Assembly: GCA_015490315.1 (NCBI GenBank)
Contig: WFYB01000052.1
Location: forward strand, 1 to 33,747
Direction: 5' to 3'
Source: Sulfurovum sp.
GTDB taxonomy: Bacteria; Campylobacterota; Campylobacteria; Campylobacterales; Sulfurovaceae
Length of the DNA: 33,747 bases
This document shows, piece by piece, positions 1 to 10,059 of this stretch; within the stretch, counting starts at the first letter, position 1, and every line of letters starts with the position of its first letter. A program made the translations under genes and the position numbers. The notes beneath the pieces are model-generated. The model was not told the DNA's origin. It saw only the letters and a list, made by a program, of their open reading frames with translations, and ran no database searches.

Positions 1-1021
1 CAATGACAGCCAGTGCCCAACCTGAACCTTGATTGTACATTTCTGTAGCTTTAAGATCTGCGACCCAATAGCGTCCACTCTGTTGAACATACTGTGTTAC
101 ATTAACAGCAGCACCGTAGTCAAAGATACTACCATCTACCATCCAATTAAACTTTTCATCTGCAGTTAGTGTAACATAGCCGCCTGTTGTAGGTGTTTTG
201 AATCTTATCGTAGCAGCTGATGCTCTTACAGTTTGGTTATCTGTATCTAATCTACCTATCCAATAAAGCCATGCTTCTATGACTTGGTCATTAGCATTAA
301 GTGTTAAATCTGCAGAGGTAGAATTGAGATAGCCGTTAGCAATGGCTTCCGGATCAAGATTGGCATATTCCTGATAGTAGCTATTGTTTGAAGCAGTGAA
401 ACCTGGATCTACACAACTTGAGGTACCGTTTTTCCAACATAATGACTGGTTACCAATCACTAATAAGTCACCATAAATATTGGTATTTTCAGCTCCAGCA
501 ACATTGACCTTTGTAAAGGGTCGAGGGTTGTTTGAGGTTAAAGATTTGGTTGTTGAAATTGAAAAATAGTCAATTCCAACCCATTCATCACTTGCAGTAG
601 AGTCGGGTACTACATCTAGTGTTACAAGACCATTATCATCTGTTGTAATTTCAAAGGATTCGATATAGTAATTACCAGCTCCTTGATATTGTTTGATGAG
701 TGAACCATTCATAAAAACGTTAAGGTAATCAACATAGCTTCCGGAAGTTTCCCATGTAGAAGGTACATAATAACGAAACGTAACATATAAGGTTTGATTG
801 GCATATGAAGTACCAAGATTATATGTCTTGGTTGCAATCTGGTCTCTATTGATATACATATACCCATTATTGTTCCATGTATAGGCATCACCTCCCCAAC
901 CGTCTAGACTGCCATTATTAAAGTCATCATAAGCTAATTGAGCACCAAAATTGATAGATGGGACTAGTATGAATAAGATTAAATATAAAAGTTGTTTGGG
1001 GTATCGAGTTAGATATGTCAC
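1..1021 (-). CDS. Secreted/surface protein, truncated at the left window edge (N-terminal ~340 aa visible)
   Basis: Minus strand is open from a GTG at 1021..1019 to the window edge: (M)TYLTRYPKQLLYLILFILVPSINFGAQLAYDDFNNGSLDGWGGDAYTWNNNGYMYINRD... with a signal peptide and then an Asn/Ser/Thr-rich extracellular-looking sequence. RBS-like AAGAAGG lies about 7 nt upstream. It is missing from the ORF track, probably because no stop falls in the window. Confidence 0.8.
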   Translation of the reverse strand, partial: MTYLTRYPKQLLYLILFILVPSINFGAQLAYDDFNNGSLDGWGGDAYTWNNNGYMYINRDQIATKTYNLGTSYANQTLYVTFRYYVPSTWETSGSYVDYLNVFMNGSLIKQYQGAGNYYIESFEITTDDNGLVTLDVVPDSTASDEWVGIDYFSISTTKSLTSNNPRPFTKVNVAGAENTNIYGDLLVIGNQSLCWKNGTSSCVDPGFTASNNSYYQEYANLDPEAIANGYLNSTSADLTLNANDQVIEAWLYWIGRLDTDNQTVRASAATIRFKTPTTGGYVTLTADEKFNWMVDGSIFDYGAAVNVTQYVQQSGRYWVADLKATEMYNQGSGWALAVI

Positions 1022-1096
1022 AATAGCACCTTCTTTGCTCAATTGAGCGCAAAATTTTTGTATGTATATTGAAAAGTGTTATCATTTAAAGAATAT

Positions 1097-1170
1097 GCTT
1101 ATGGTCGGCAACCCGGCTGTCTCTACAGACCCGTGGCTTTCTGTCCTTCCTTCAAGAAGTTTAGCTTTTC
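1097..1170 (-). ncRNA. c-di-GMP-I (GEMM-I) riboswitch aptamer
   Basis: Minus strand reads GAAAAGCTAAACTTCTTGAAGGAAGGACAGAAAGCCACGGGTCTGTAGAGACAGCCGGGTTGCCGACC. It matches GEMM-I landmarks (GCnAAAC, GGACnnAAAGCC, GCCGGGTTGCC). It sits in the 5' leader of the 1..1021 gene. Confidence 0.88.
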
Positions 1171-1189
1171 TCCATACATTACATCATTT

Positions 1190-1195
1190 AGTATA
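1190..1195 (-). promoter_or_regulatory. Putative -10 box (TATACT) for the riboswitch-led transcript
   Basis: Minus strand ATGTTATACTAAATGATG just upstream of the aptamer; -35 is not clear. Confidence 0.45.
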
Positions 1196-1378
1196 ACATA
1201 ATATAGGATAAAAAAACAGATGTAGTCATTCTAATGGACAATCTGCATAAAATACATAGAAGTATTTGGGGATATGACACATTTTGCACCATGGCGAGAT
1301 CTGTATCTCTGTAGGGCATTAATACACTTTTTACACACTCTACGCTATGATAAAGCAATCAAAACGTGAAGGCAGTGT

Positions 1379-2029
1379 ATGGATATGAAAAAGAGTATTT
1401 TGGTGGCGATGGTCATGGCGGTAGTGTTGGGCGGATGCGGTGCGTCGAAGGATGGCGTGGCGGAGTTCAACAAGCCTGCACTCTACTGGTACAAAAAGAT
1501 CGCAGCAAGTATCAGCGACGGCAATATGGACAAAGCAGATGCCTACTATATCTCTCTCAAGAGCGAACATATGCGCTCTCCGCTGATGCTTACGGCGATC
1601 CTGATGCTTGCCCATGCCCACATGAGCAAAGAGGAGTATCTACTGGCAAACTACTATCTCGATGAGTACAACAAGCGTTTTGGAGATCCCAAAAGCAGAG
1701 AGTACATCGACTTCATGAAGCTAAAAGCCTCTTTCCTCGGGATCAAAGATGTCTACAAGGATCAGAAGCTGATCATGGACTCCATCAGGCAGGCACGTAC
1801 CTATCTGATGCGCTATCCCGGCTCCGAGTATACACCGCTGGTCAACACGATCCTGGTCAGACTATTGATGAGTCAGTATCTGCTCAATGAAAATATCGCA
1901 GCGCTATATGACCGTATCGGCAAGCCCGAAGCGGCGAAGATCTACAGAGAGAAAAACAGCAACTCCGTGGTCGAGATGTCCGATATCACCCCTCCGGAAA
2001 AAGGGATCATCGGTAAGATCTTCGATTAA
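1379..2029 (+). CDS. bamD: Outer-membrane assembly lipoprotein BamD (ComL family)
   Basis: 216 aa; lipobox VLGGC; TPR-like body; adjacent to lon, an arrangement also known from Helicobacter (from memory). Confidence 0.85.
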   Translation: MDMKKSILVAMVMAVVLGGCGASKDGVAEFNKPALYWYKKIAASISDGNMDKADAYYISLKSEHMRSPLMLTAILMLAHAHMSKEEYLLANYYLDEYNKRFGDPKSREYIDFMKLKASFLGIKDVYKDQKLIMDSIRQARTYLMRYPGSEYTPLVNTILVRLLMSQYLLNENIAALYDRIGKPEAAKIYREKNSNSVVEMSDITPPEKGIIGKIFD

Positions 2030-2037
2030 CCTAAATG

Positions 2038-2077
2038 TGCTATAAAGTATCTTATAGTAATAACATACTTTGTAGCA
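2038..2077. repeat. 13-bp inverted repeat TGCTATAAAGTAT-N14-ATACTTTGTAGCA between bamD and lon
   Basis: Arms 2038-2050 and 2065-2077 are complementary at 12/13 positions plus one T/G (U-G in RNA). No U-tract follows. Confidence 0.8.
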
Positions 2078-2147
2078 GCTATTTCAAATATCTTTATCTG
2101 TTATCCGCTACATATTCATACAACTATTTTAAATAAAAGGAGTCAGA

Positions 2148-4568
2148 ATGCAACTCAGTGACTACGATGCATTTCCTACAACATTACCGATCGTGGTAGA
2201 AGATGAACTCTTCTTGTACCCCTTTATGATCAGCCCTATTTTTTTAAGCAATGAAAAAGATATCGCTGCTGTGAATGAGGCGATGGAGAACAATTCGCTG
2301 CTCTTTGTTACCTCTTCTATCCCCGGCAAAGAGGGGAGCCGTGACTTTGATGCGATGTATAGAGTGGGTGTGATCGGGACGATCATGCGCAAGGTACAGA
2401 TCCCTGACGGCAGAGTGAAGATACTCTTTCAGGGATTGACGCGAGGAAAGATACTCGAGCCTGTGGAAGGTGAGGTCAGCAAGGCGGTGATCGATGTGGT
2501 CGAGACGCAGCCCTATGATGAGGTGAGGGTCAATGCCCTGATGGAGGTGCTCAAAGACAAGATCAAGACCCTCTCATCACTAAGCAGCTCGCTACCTGGG
2601 GATCTGGTGCGTACGATAGAGGAGAATGACGAACCGCACCGTATCGCCGATCTCATCTCGTCGATGCTCAAGCTCGACAAAGAGGTGGCATACAGCCTCT
2701 ATATCGAGCCGGATATCGAAAAGAGAGTCCTTGGACTGATCGATGTGATCACTTCGGAGATCGAGGCAGCGAAGATCCAGCGTGAGATCCGTTCCAAAGT
2801 CCACAACAAGATAGAACAGACAAACAAAGAGTATTTCCTCAAAGAGCAGCTCAAAGAGATACAGCAGGAGCTGGGGATCGATACACACAGGGAAGAGGAG
2901 ATCGCCGCTTTTAGAGAGAAGATCGAAAAGCTCAAGCCCTATATGAGCGAGGATGCCTACAAAGAGGTCAGCAAACAGCTCGAACGCTTCGCAAGGATGC
3001 ATCCTGACAGTGCAGATGCCAACGTGATCCAGAGCTATCTGGAGTGGGTACTGGAGATCCCCTTTGGTGAATTCACCAAAAACAATCTGAGTATCATCAA
3101 AGTCTCTCAGGAGCTTGACAAAGACCACTATGGTCTCGAGAAGCCCAAAGAGCGCATCATCGAATACTTCTCTGTCAAAGAGCTTGCGGAACTCAGAGGG
3201 GTGAAAGATGCAGAGGCAGAGGGTGCGATCCTCTGTTTCGCGGGACCTCCGGGAGTGGGGAAAACCTCTTTGGCAAATTCCATCGCTACAGCGCTGGGGC
3301 GTCCGCTGGTACGTATAGCACTGGGCGGACTCGAGGATGTCAACGAACTGCGAGGGCATAGACGTACCTATGTCGGAGCGATGCCCGGACGTATCGTACA
3401 GGGCTTGATTGAAGCGAAGAAGATGGATCCTGTCATCGTCCTCGATGAGATCGACAAAGTAGGGCGAAGCATGCGCGGTGATCCTACTGCGGCACTGCTT
3501 GAGATACTTGATCCGGAGCAGAACAAGAAGTACAGAGACTACTATCTCAACTTTGATATCGATCTAAGCAAGGCGATCTTTATCGCAACTGCCAATGATG
3601 TCGGTCGTATCCCTGCACCGCTTAGAGACAGGATGGAGTTCATCGGACTTAACTCCTATACACCCAAAGAGAAGTTTGAGATCGCCAAGCGCTATCTCAT
3701 CCCGCAAGAGCTCAAGAAGCATGCACTCAAAGCCCGGGAGTTTTCCATATCTGACAAGGCGTTGAGGATCCTTATCGACGAATATACCCGTGAAGCGGGT
3801 GTGCGAAATCTGCGAAGAAAGATCGCTGCACTCATGCGTAAAGTAGCCCGTGAGCTTCTTGAGGATGCCAGCAAGCAGAAGGTACGCATCACCAAAAAGA
3901 ATCTCGCCAAATATGCTGACAAGAAGGTCTTTGAGTTTACTACCGTTGATGAGGCAACTCAGGTCGGTGTGGTCAACGGACTAGCTTGGACAGCTGTGGG
4001 TGGTGATGTACTGACGATCGAAGCGATCAAGATCAAGGGCAAAGGCGGACTGCAGCTGACAGGAAGTCTCGGTGACGTGATGAAAGAGTCTGCACGTATC
4101 GCCCATTCGGTCGTTAAGATACTCATCGATGAGGGCAAGCTCAAGATACCGCAGTCAGTTATCCCCAAAAGTGCTAAAGAGCGTGAAGAGGGTATCACAG
4201 TGGATCAGAGTGAGGTGTACAAAAGATACGATCTGCATATCCATGTACCCGAAGGTGCCACGCCAAAAGACGGTCCGAGTGCAGGTATCACGATGGTCAC
4301 AGCAATCGCTTCGATACTGAGTGAACGCAAGGTTGATAACAAAGTGGCGATGACCGGAGAGGTGACACTGATAGGGAAAGTACTGCCTATAGGCGGATTG
4401 AAAGAGAAGCTGATCGCCGCTTATAAGGCTGGCGTGACGAAAGCCTTGATCCCCAAAAAGAACTTTGAACGTGATATGGATGATATCCCAAGTGAGGTGA
4501 CCGAACATATCGAGATCATTCCGGTCGAGGATGTCAATGATGTCTTGAAAGAGGCTTTGGTAAAGTAG
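2148..4568 (+). CDS. lon: ATP-dependent protease Lon
   Basis: 806 aa; Walker A GPPGVGKTS, catalytic region DGPSAGITM, RBS AAAGGAG. Confidence 0.98.
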   Translation: MQLSDYDAFPTTLPIVVEDELFLYPFMISPIFLSNEKDIAAVNEAMENNSLLFVTSSIPGKEGSRDFDAMYRVGVIGTIMRKVQIPDGRVKILFQGLTRGKILEPVEGEVSKAVIDVVETQPYDEVRVNALMEVLKDKIKTLSSLSSSLPGDLVRTIEENDEPHRIADLISSMLKLDKEVAYSLYIEPDIEKRVLGLIDVITSEIEAAKIQREIRSKVHNKIEQTNKEYFLKEQLKEIQQELGIDTHREEEIAAFREKIEKLKPYMSEDAYKEVSKQLERFARMHPDSADANVIQSYLEWVLEIPFGEFTKNNLSIIKVSQELDKDHYGLEKPKERIIEYFSVKELAELRGVKDAEAEGAILCFAGPPGVGKTSLANSIATALGRPLVRIALGGLEDVNELRGHRRTYVGAMPGRIVQGLIEAKKMDPVIVLDEIDKVGRSMRGDPTAALLEILDPEQNKKYRDYYLNFDIDLSKAIFIATANDVGRIPAPLRDRMEFIGLNSYTPKEKFEIAKRYLIPQELKKHALKAREFSISDKALRILIDEYTREAGVRNLRRKIAALMRKVARELLEDASKQKVRITKKNLAKYADKKVFEFTTVDEATQVGVVNGLAWTAVGGDVLTIEAIKIKGKGGLQLTGSLGDVMKESARIAHSVVKILIDEGKLKIPQSVIPKSAKEREEGITVDQSEVYKRYDLHIHVPEGATPKDGPSAGITMVTAIASILSERKVDNKVAMTGEVTLIGKVLPIGGLKEKLIAAYKAGVTKALIPKKNFERDMDDIPSEVTEHIEIIPVEDVNDVLKEALVK

Positions 4569-4574
4569 ATGGAT

Positions 4575-4592
4575 GAGGCACTCATGTGCCTC
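4575..4592. terminator. Hairpin between convergent lon and response-regulator genes
   Basis: GAGGCAC-TCAT-GTGCCTC, 7-bp perfect stem with tetraloop; no long T-tract, so terminator function is uncertain. Confidence 0.5.
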
Positions 4593-4619
4593 TATCGTGT
4601 AGAGGAGAAGCGGGTCAGT

Positions 4620-4985
4620 CTATGACCACTGTGCGATCTTGCCGAAGAGTACTTCTTCTTTGATCGGCTTTCTTAGGAAGTCATTGGCACCGTTGTCAAA
4701 TACCTCCGTTTTACGTGTATCATCCGTAGAGAGTACAATGACAGGGATATGTGAGTTTGCCATATCCGATCTGAATATCTTCAAAAACTCTATCCCATCA
4801 ACGATCGGCATCATAACATCCAGAAGAATGATATTGACATCGGTCTCCTTTTTGAGCTTGTTCAGTGCATCGGAGCCGTTTTCGGCTTCGATGACTTCGG
4901 AAACCTCCGGATGCTTTTTCAGCAGTGTCTGTAACAGTTTTCGATTGATAAAGTCATCATCAACGATCAATACTTTTAGTGCCAT
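4620..4985 (-). CDS. Stand-alone response-regulator receiver (CheY-like) protein
   Basis: 121 aa; VLIVDDDFINRKLL, IILLDVMMPIVDGIEF, K in FLRKPI. Confidence 0.95.
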   Translation of the reverse strand: MALKVLIVDDDFINRKLLQTLLKKHPEVSEVIEAENGSDALNKLKKETDVNIILLDVMMPIVDGIEFLKIFRSDMANSHIPVIVLSTDDTRKTEVFDNGANDFLRKPIKEEVLFGKIAQWS

Positions 4986-4990
4986 ATCTC

Positions 4991-7900
4991 TTATCCTCTA
5001 TACTTTTTAATAATATTTTCTATCTCTTCTTTGGATTTGGAGCCTGTGATTATAGCGATATTCTCGACAGAAATGCTGATATTCCCGTTTGCAAGACCTT
5101 CATCGGCGAAGACAATATCGTATGCCCCGCTTGAGAGCATACTGTCGAGCCGGTTCAGCTCCTCTGCCAGGTCATATTCATAGCCCAGATTATCAAGCAC
5201 CTTGGCAAGTACTCTGCGCTCCAGGAGGAATTTTTTGGCGATGAGAATCTTTTTAGCTTGGCTCTCCTGTGGTGCTTCCTGGCTGCTTTCCACCTCGAGG
5301 GAGATCGTGTCATCTTCGTCGAGTGTAATCGTGTCAGTATCGCTTACAGGCGGCTTTTCTGCCGCCTTTGGTTCCTCTTTGGGAGCCGGGGCAGTTGTTT
5401 TGGCTTCAGCTGTTTGTGTCTGGGCTGTTTTCTCCTCTTTCTTCTCCCCTTTTCTGATCTTGTCACCAAGGAATTTATTGAGTACATAGAGCAGTTCTGC
5501 TGTTTCGATCGGTTTGGTGATATACTCATCCATACCTTCTCCAAGGAAACGCTCCCTGTCCCCTTTGAGGGCATTGGCTGTCAGTGCGACGATAGGGATA
5601 TGTGGTACCTCTTCATCCTCTTCATAGTCAAGGATCTCATGGGTCGCTTCGATCCCGTCCATCACAGGCATCTGAATATCCATAAAGAGCAGGTCATAGT
5701 CATTGGCTTTACGCTTTTCAAAGGCTTCGAGACCGTTGTTCGCAAGATCAACAGTGATACCGTGCTCTTCAAGGATACGCTTGATCAGTTTCTGGTTGAT
5801 GATATTGTCTTCCGTCACAAGGATCTTCGCATCGAACTTCGCAGCATGCAGCGGGATGGACTCCTCTTCAAGTTTCGGTGCCTCTGCAGAGGTAGCCTGA
5901 AGTGTATTTTTCATTTTGGTCAAAGTGACCGGTTTGAAGATGACATTATCAGGATTGACACCAAGCTCTTCGATCTTGCTTCTGCTGGTGACATTGGCAA
6001 TGACGATCAGTTTGGATTTGTCGATATTGGCGACTGCATCGATGATATTCTGCTTCGCTTTGTCGATATCGATCCAGTAGCTTCTGCAGACATCATTGTC
6101 ATTGAGCTCTTTGAGATCACCGACAGATTCGAAATGTTTTACGGATGGACCGAAATACTTGAAGTAGGCTTCAAGATAGTTATCGAGTTTGGTTGGGATC
6201 TCCTGCTCATATTTTCCGATCGTCATGTCGGTATAGGCATTCATATAGCTCGGCTCGGTCGATGCTACCTCTTCGAGAGGCAGGCTGAAATAGAATGTCG
6301 TACCGTGATCCTTGGCACTTTCGAGTTCAAGTTTGCCGCCCATGAGCTCCACAAACTGACTGGAGATTGTCAGACCGAGACCTGTACCTCCATATTTTCT
6401 TGTAACAGAGACATCAGCCTGCGAAAAGGCTTCAAAGATACGCGACTGCTGATCTTTGGTCATACCGATACCGTTATCCTGTACAGAGAAGTATATTTTC
6501 GGATTGAGATCTCCCTCTTCCTGTATTTTTTTGATTTCGAGATTGATCTCGCCGCCGTAGCTGGTAAACTTGATAGCATTGGAAAGGAGGTTGATCAGAA
6601 TCTCTTTGATCTTGGTAGGATCCCCTTTGAGCTTCGGACTGATCGTAGGATCCATATAGAAGTTGAGATCAATATTTTTCTCTGCAGCACCGACCGCATA
6701 GGTCTCGACCGCACTTTCAAATTCTGCTGCAGCGTCGAATACGACATTTTCGATCTCGATCTTGTTACTCTCGATCTTTGAGAGGTCAAGGATATTGTTG
6801 ATAATGCTCAGAAGGTTTTCGGAACTCTTATCGATAATAGAGAGGAACTCCTCCTGTTCCGGTGTCAAGTCGGTACTTCTGAGGATTTCTGTAAATCCGA
6901 CAATACCGTTGAGCGGAGTACGGATCTCATGTGACATATTGGCAAGGAAGAGTGACTTCGCCTCGTTTGCCTGCAGGGCGGTCATCTTATCCTCTTTGGC
7001 AGTCTCGACCAGTGATTCGAGGAATTTGTAGGCCTCTTTGGTACCATCGTGCGTATCCAGGTCGATGTTTTCGATCGCCATGGCATCGGAGGTAAGGTAC
7101 TGTTCAGAACTCTTCATCTCCTGAACCGCTTTGTTCAATACATCTTCAAGCTCTTTGATGTTTCTGGTAATATCTCTGGTCGTGGTATATCCCAAGTAGG
7201 CAAGGATAAAACTCAGAAGCCAGATAGCTGTCGCAATAGCAAGCAGCAGAAGCTGTTTCTGCAAGAAGACATTGGTCTTTTGCCAGAGCGCATTGGAGAC
7301 GATAAGCTCTGCTTTGGAGAGGAGTGCGATCTTCTGTGTCTGCAGAGAGAACCAGTCCATGACATCTTCTGCATAATCCCCGTTATCCACATCAGTCTGA
7401 ATCGCAGAGGAGGTTTCTGCAAGCTCTGTAAGCATCTCTTTTGTCTTGGGACTGTTCAGCAGTGCAGAGAGTTGATTTCTAAGTTCGATATCGGTCACCT
7501 GAGAAAGGTCAAAGGTATTCGCCTTGGTTTTAAATTGATCCCAAAGGGCGATCTCATCGAAGGACATAGAGGATTTTTTGGTCATGAAGTAGGCGACAAA
7601 GCCCCGCTCAAGACCTGTATTTTCTTTGGCGACATAGAGTTGGTCCAATGTACTGATGAGTGAAGCGATCTCTGTATTGATGGCAAAGTTGTTCGTCTGC
7701 AGGAGGTTGTCCAGCATCGGTGTCGCCAACTGTTTGGTATATCTGTCAAAAAAGACTTTTTTGAAGTCTGCACCGGGGGTCTGAGCCTCTTTACGGATCT
7801 TGTTTATCTGGGAGATGTTTCTCAGCATCTGCTGATATTTGTTGGTGTCTATTTCACTGTTTTTTGCCAATAGGTCGACCAGGAACGGTACATAACTTTT

Positions 7901-8200
7901 GTTCTCCATGATCAGCTGTGTACGCAACTGCTGATAGGATTTGTCTGTATTTTTGTACTGTTTTTTCAATGTATCGAGAAACGCTTTCTGGTCACTTCCG
8001 AGATACATCGCAGTGATGCCCCGTTCGGTTCCTGTGTTGTTGAGTGCGTCTGATATCTTGGCGTTATTTTTGAGGATCGTCTGGAGTGTATGTACCTTCT
8101 CAAAGTTCAGGTATGACGTGACAAAGAAATAACTTGAAAGCAATATAAGCAGGGTGATCGGTACCAGTCCGATCAGTTTAAGTCTGTTACGTATAGTCAT
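4991..8200 (-). CDS. Hybrid histidine kinase: NIT-like sensor, HisKA, HATPase_c, one canonical REC flanked by degenerate REC-like domains
   Basis: 1069 aa; NTGTERG...ENTGLERG sensor motifs, H-box [14 protein letters not shown]-box [26 protein letters not shown]-terminal REC-like segment [13 protein letters not shown]. Confidence 0.93.
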   Translation of the reverse strand: MTIRNRLKLIGLVPITLLILLSSYFFVTSYLNFEKVHTLQTILKNNAKISDALNNTGTERGITAMYLGSDQKAFLDTLKKQYKNTDKSYQQLRTQLIMENKSYVPFLVDLLAKNSEIDTNKYQQMLRNISQINKIRKEAQTPGADFKKVFFDRYTKQLATPMLDNLLQTNNFAINTEIASLISTLDQLYVAKENTGLERGFVAYFMTKKSSMSFDEIALWDQFKTKANTFDLSQVTDIELRNQLSALLNSPKTKEMLTELAETSSAIQTDVDNGDYAEDVMDWFSLQTQKIALLSKAELIVSNALWQKTNVFLQKQLLLLAIATAIWLLSFILAYLGYTTTRDITRNIKELEDVLNKAVQEMKSSEQYLTSDAMAIENIDLDTHDGTKEAYKFLESLVETAKEDKMTALQANEAKSLFLANMSHEIRTPLNGIVGFTEILRSTDLTPEQEEFLSIIDKSSENLLSIINNILDLSKIESNKIEIENVVFDAAAEFESAVETYAVGAAEKNIDLNFYMDPTISPKLKGDPTKIKEILINLLSNAIKFTSYGGEINLEIKKIQEEGDLNPKIYFSVQDNGIGMTKDQQSRIFEAFSQADVSVTRKYGGTGLGLTISSQFVELMGGKLELESAKDHGTTFYFSLPLEEVASTEPSYMNAYTDMTIGKYEQEIPTKLDNYLEAYFKYFGPSVKHFESVGDLKELNDNDVCRSYWIDIDKAKQNIIDAVANIDKSKLIVIANVTSRSKIEELGVNPDNVIFKPVTLTKMKNTLQATSAEAPKLEEESIPLHAAKFDAKILVTEDNIINQKLIKRILEEHGITVDLANNGLEAFEKRKANDYDLLFMDIQMPVMDGIEATHEILDYEEDEEVPHIPIVALTANALKGDRERFLGEGMDEYITKPIETAELLYVLNKFLGDKIRKGEKKEEKTAQTQTAEAKTTAPAPKEEPKAAEKPPVSDTDTITLDEDDTISLEVESSQEAPQESQAKKILIAKKFLLERRVLAKVLDNLGYEYDLAEELNRLDSMLSSGAYDIVFADEGLANGNISISVENIAIITGSKSKEEIENIIKKYRG

Positions 8201-8213
8201 TGTCTATTTCCTT

Positions 8214-9623
8214 TTATTTTGAGATGAGATTCATTTGGTTTTCAAATGATATAAAATGTGCCCAATAGTTTTTGATGAGCGGTTCAAGCTGACTGCTGTC
8301 ATTGCAAAACTGAATTTCATAAAGCGTATCTGCGAGCGGTGTAATCCTCAGATTGCTCGCAGCACCTTTGAGCAGATGTCCGATCTTCTGGATCGTCTCC
8401 AATTCACCTTTTTCATAGGCTTCAAGCATCTTGGGAGTCTCGACTTTCGCCTGCGCAATGAAGTCATTGACAAACTCTTCGATCAGCTCAACAGGCAGAC
8501 TGAGATCGTTGGCAGCCTCTTCGAGCTGAAAGTCAAAATGGATCGGCTGCACATCGGAGAGGTCGATCGTACCGAAGCCTTCCGATGAAGGGGCAGTCGG
8601 TTCATGTCCTGGTTCACCGATGCTTAGCTCTTCTGTCTGAGGCGTTTTGGCAGTGCTCGCCGTGTCTTCCTGATGGGTCGTAAGTCTGGAGAGTGTCGCA
8701 TATAGTGTCGCGATATGTGACTGCTGGCTGGACGCGTCTGCGGTCTGGATCGCCTCCATGATCTCATTGACTTTCGGCAGATGGAGGACATCTGAGAGAT
8801 GGCTGAGCGTTTTGATCGCCGCTGTACGCTTCTCGGTCTCAGGACTCTGCAGCTCTTTTTCGAGGTTGATTGCCGTATCGATATACTCATTGAGAAAGAG
8901 ATTGTAATCTTCGGGAGTGATACCGATCATTGCACTGACTTTCTGTATATCGATAACGATAGGGGTATTATCTTCTTCTGTTTCTACGACATCCTGTTCG
9001 GGAGTATGGATCGCTTCAGGGATCTCATCGATGGTATCAGCCGCTTCATCAGGGAGGAGAAGTTCAAAGAGCTCATCTTCCTCGTCCGTTTCGGATGTAG
9101 GCTGTGCCTCCGGCTCTGCTGTATCTAAAGAGAGGAGTGTCTCTTCATCAGCAACGCTCTCATCTTCAGCCTCTTTGAGAAGCCGGTTGATATCGAGATC
9201 AATGCTCTCCTCTTCCAAAAGATCAGATGCTTCCGTAAGGCTCGCCGGCTCTTCCGGATGCTCGGATTCTACCGGGCTTTTCTCCTCTTCCAAGAGGGTA
9301 AAGAGTTCATCCTCCTGCTCGACATGAGGGGAAAGGATTGTAGCAACTTCTTCCTCTTCTTGCGTTTCAGGAGCCGTCTCATCAAGTATATGTATGATGG
9401 TCAGCTCGCCGAGTATACTTGAAAGTGTCGATTGTTCAACGGGATATTCGGTACTTTGCGCTTCTATAGATAAGAGCAGTTTGTTTGGAGATGAGAGTTG
9501 AAAGTCGATCTCCCCCAAAGCCACTCTTTTATAGAGATCCCTGACATCCTTTGCGTCAAGCAGCGTAAGCAGTGTATGATCTGCCGCAATGATCTCATCT
9601 GTTTGATTGGTAATATAGTACAT
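8214..9623 (-). CDS. Histidine phosphotransfer (Hpt) protein with long acidic linker
   Basis: 469 aa; Hpt signature IQKIGHLLKGAASNLRI near the C-terminus; an upstream Hpt-like segment lacks the HxxKG motif. Confidence 0.85.
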   Translation of the reverse strand: MYYITNQTDEIIAADHTLLTLLDAKDVRDLYKRVALGEIDFQLSSPNKLLLSIEAQSTEYPVEQSTLSSILGELTIIHILDETAPETQEEEEVATILSPHVEQEDELFTLLEEEKSPVESEHPEEPASLTEASDLLEEESIDLDINRLLKEAEDESVADEETLLSLDTAEPEAQPTSETDEEDELFELLLPDEAADTIDEIPEAIHTPEQDVVETEEDNTPIVIDIQKVSAMIGITPEDYNLFLNEYIDTAINLEKELQSPETEKRTAAIKTLSHLSDVLHLPKVNEIMEAIQTADASSQQSHIATLYATLSRLTTHQEDTASTAKTPQTEELSIGEPGHEPTAPSSEGFGTIDLSDVQPIHFDFQLEEAANDLSLPVELIEEFVNDFIAQAKVETPKMLEAYEKGELETIQKIGHLLKGAASNLRITPLADTLYEIQFCNDSSQLEPLIKNYWAHFISFENQMNLISK

Positions 9624-9636
9624 TCATCTTCCCCTT

Positions 9637-10053
9637 TTAGTCATTTTCTTTTTCCAACATCTCTTTGTAGAGTGCAGAAGATTCGGCGATTTCGGTCTCT
9701 GATGCAGGTCTGCGTGCCGCAGAGTATCCGATCGTTTCGCCATTGTCGTTTTTGATAGGTGTGATATGGGAGTAGACCCAGTAGTAGCGTCCGTCTTTGC
9801 GAAGGTTTTTGACGATGCCTGTCCACTCCTTGCCTGAGCGTATCGTATCCCAGAGATCCTGAAATGCCGCCTTTGGCATATCGGGATGCCGTACGATATT
9901 GTGATTCGATCCCTTCAATTCATCTTTGCTGTAACCCGATATCTCGCAGAATTTTCTGTTTGCATAGGTAATAATACCTCTAAGATCGGTAGAACTGATG
10001 ATCAATCCTTGCTCAAATCGGTACTCTTCGTCTATAGGGGTGGGTCTGACCAT
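9637..10053 (-). CDS. Single-domain PAS protein, Aer-type (redox/aerotaxis-like)
   Basis: MVRPTPIDEEYRFEQGLIISSTDLRGIITYANRKFCEISGYSKDELKGSNHNIVRHPDMPKAAFQDLWDTIRSGKEWTGIVKNLRKDGRYYWV. RBS AAGGAG 6 nt before the ATG at 10053. The longer tracked ORF (to 10191) runs into the riboswitch. Confidence 0.9.
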   Translation of the reverse strand: MVRPTPIDEEYRFEQGLIISSTDLRGIITYANRKFCEISGYSKDELKGSNHNIVRHPDMPKAAFQDLWDTIRSGKEWTGIVKNLRKDGRYYWVYSHITPIKNDNGETIGYSAARRPASETEIAESSALYKEMLEKEND

Positions 10054-10059
10054 GCGATA

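Noticed and set aside
709-891. 60-aa minus-strand ORF
   Set aside because: Lies out of frame within the truncated secreted-protein gene on the same strand.
2592-3359. 255-aa minus-strand ORF inside lon
   Set aside because: Antisense shadow of a well-conserved Lon coding region.
5258-6781. 507-aa plus-strand ORF
   Set aside because: Fully antisense to the hybrid histidine kinase; composition (Phe/Asp/Arg-rich, low-complexity) fits a mirror reading frame of a real gene.
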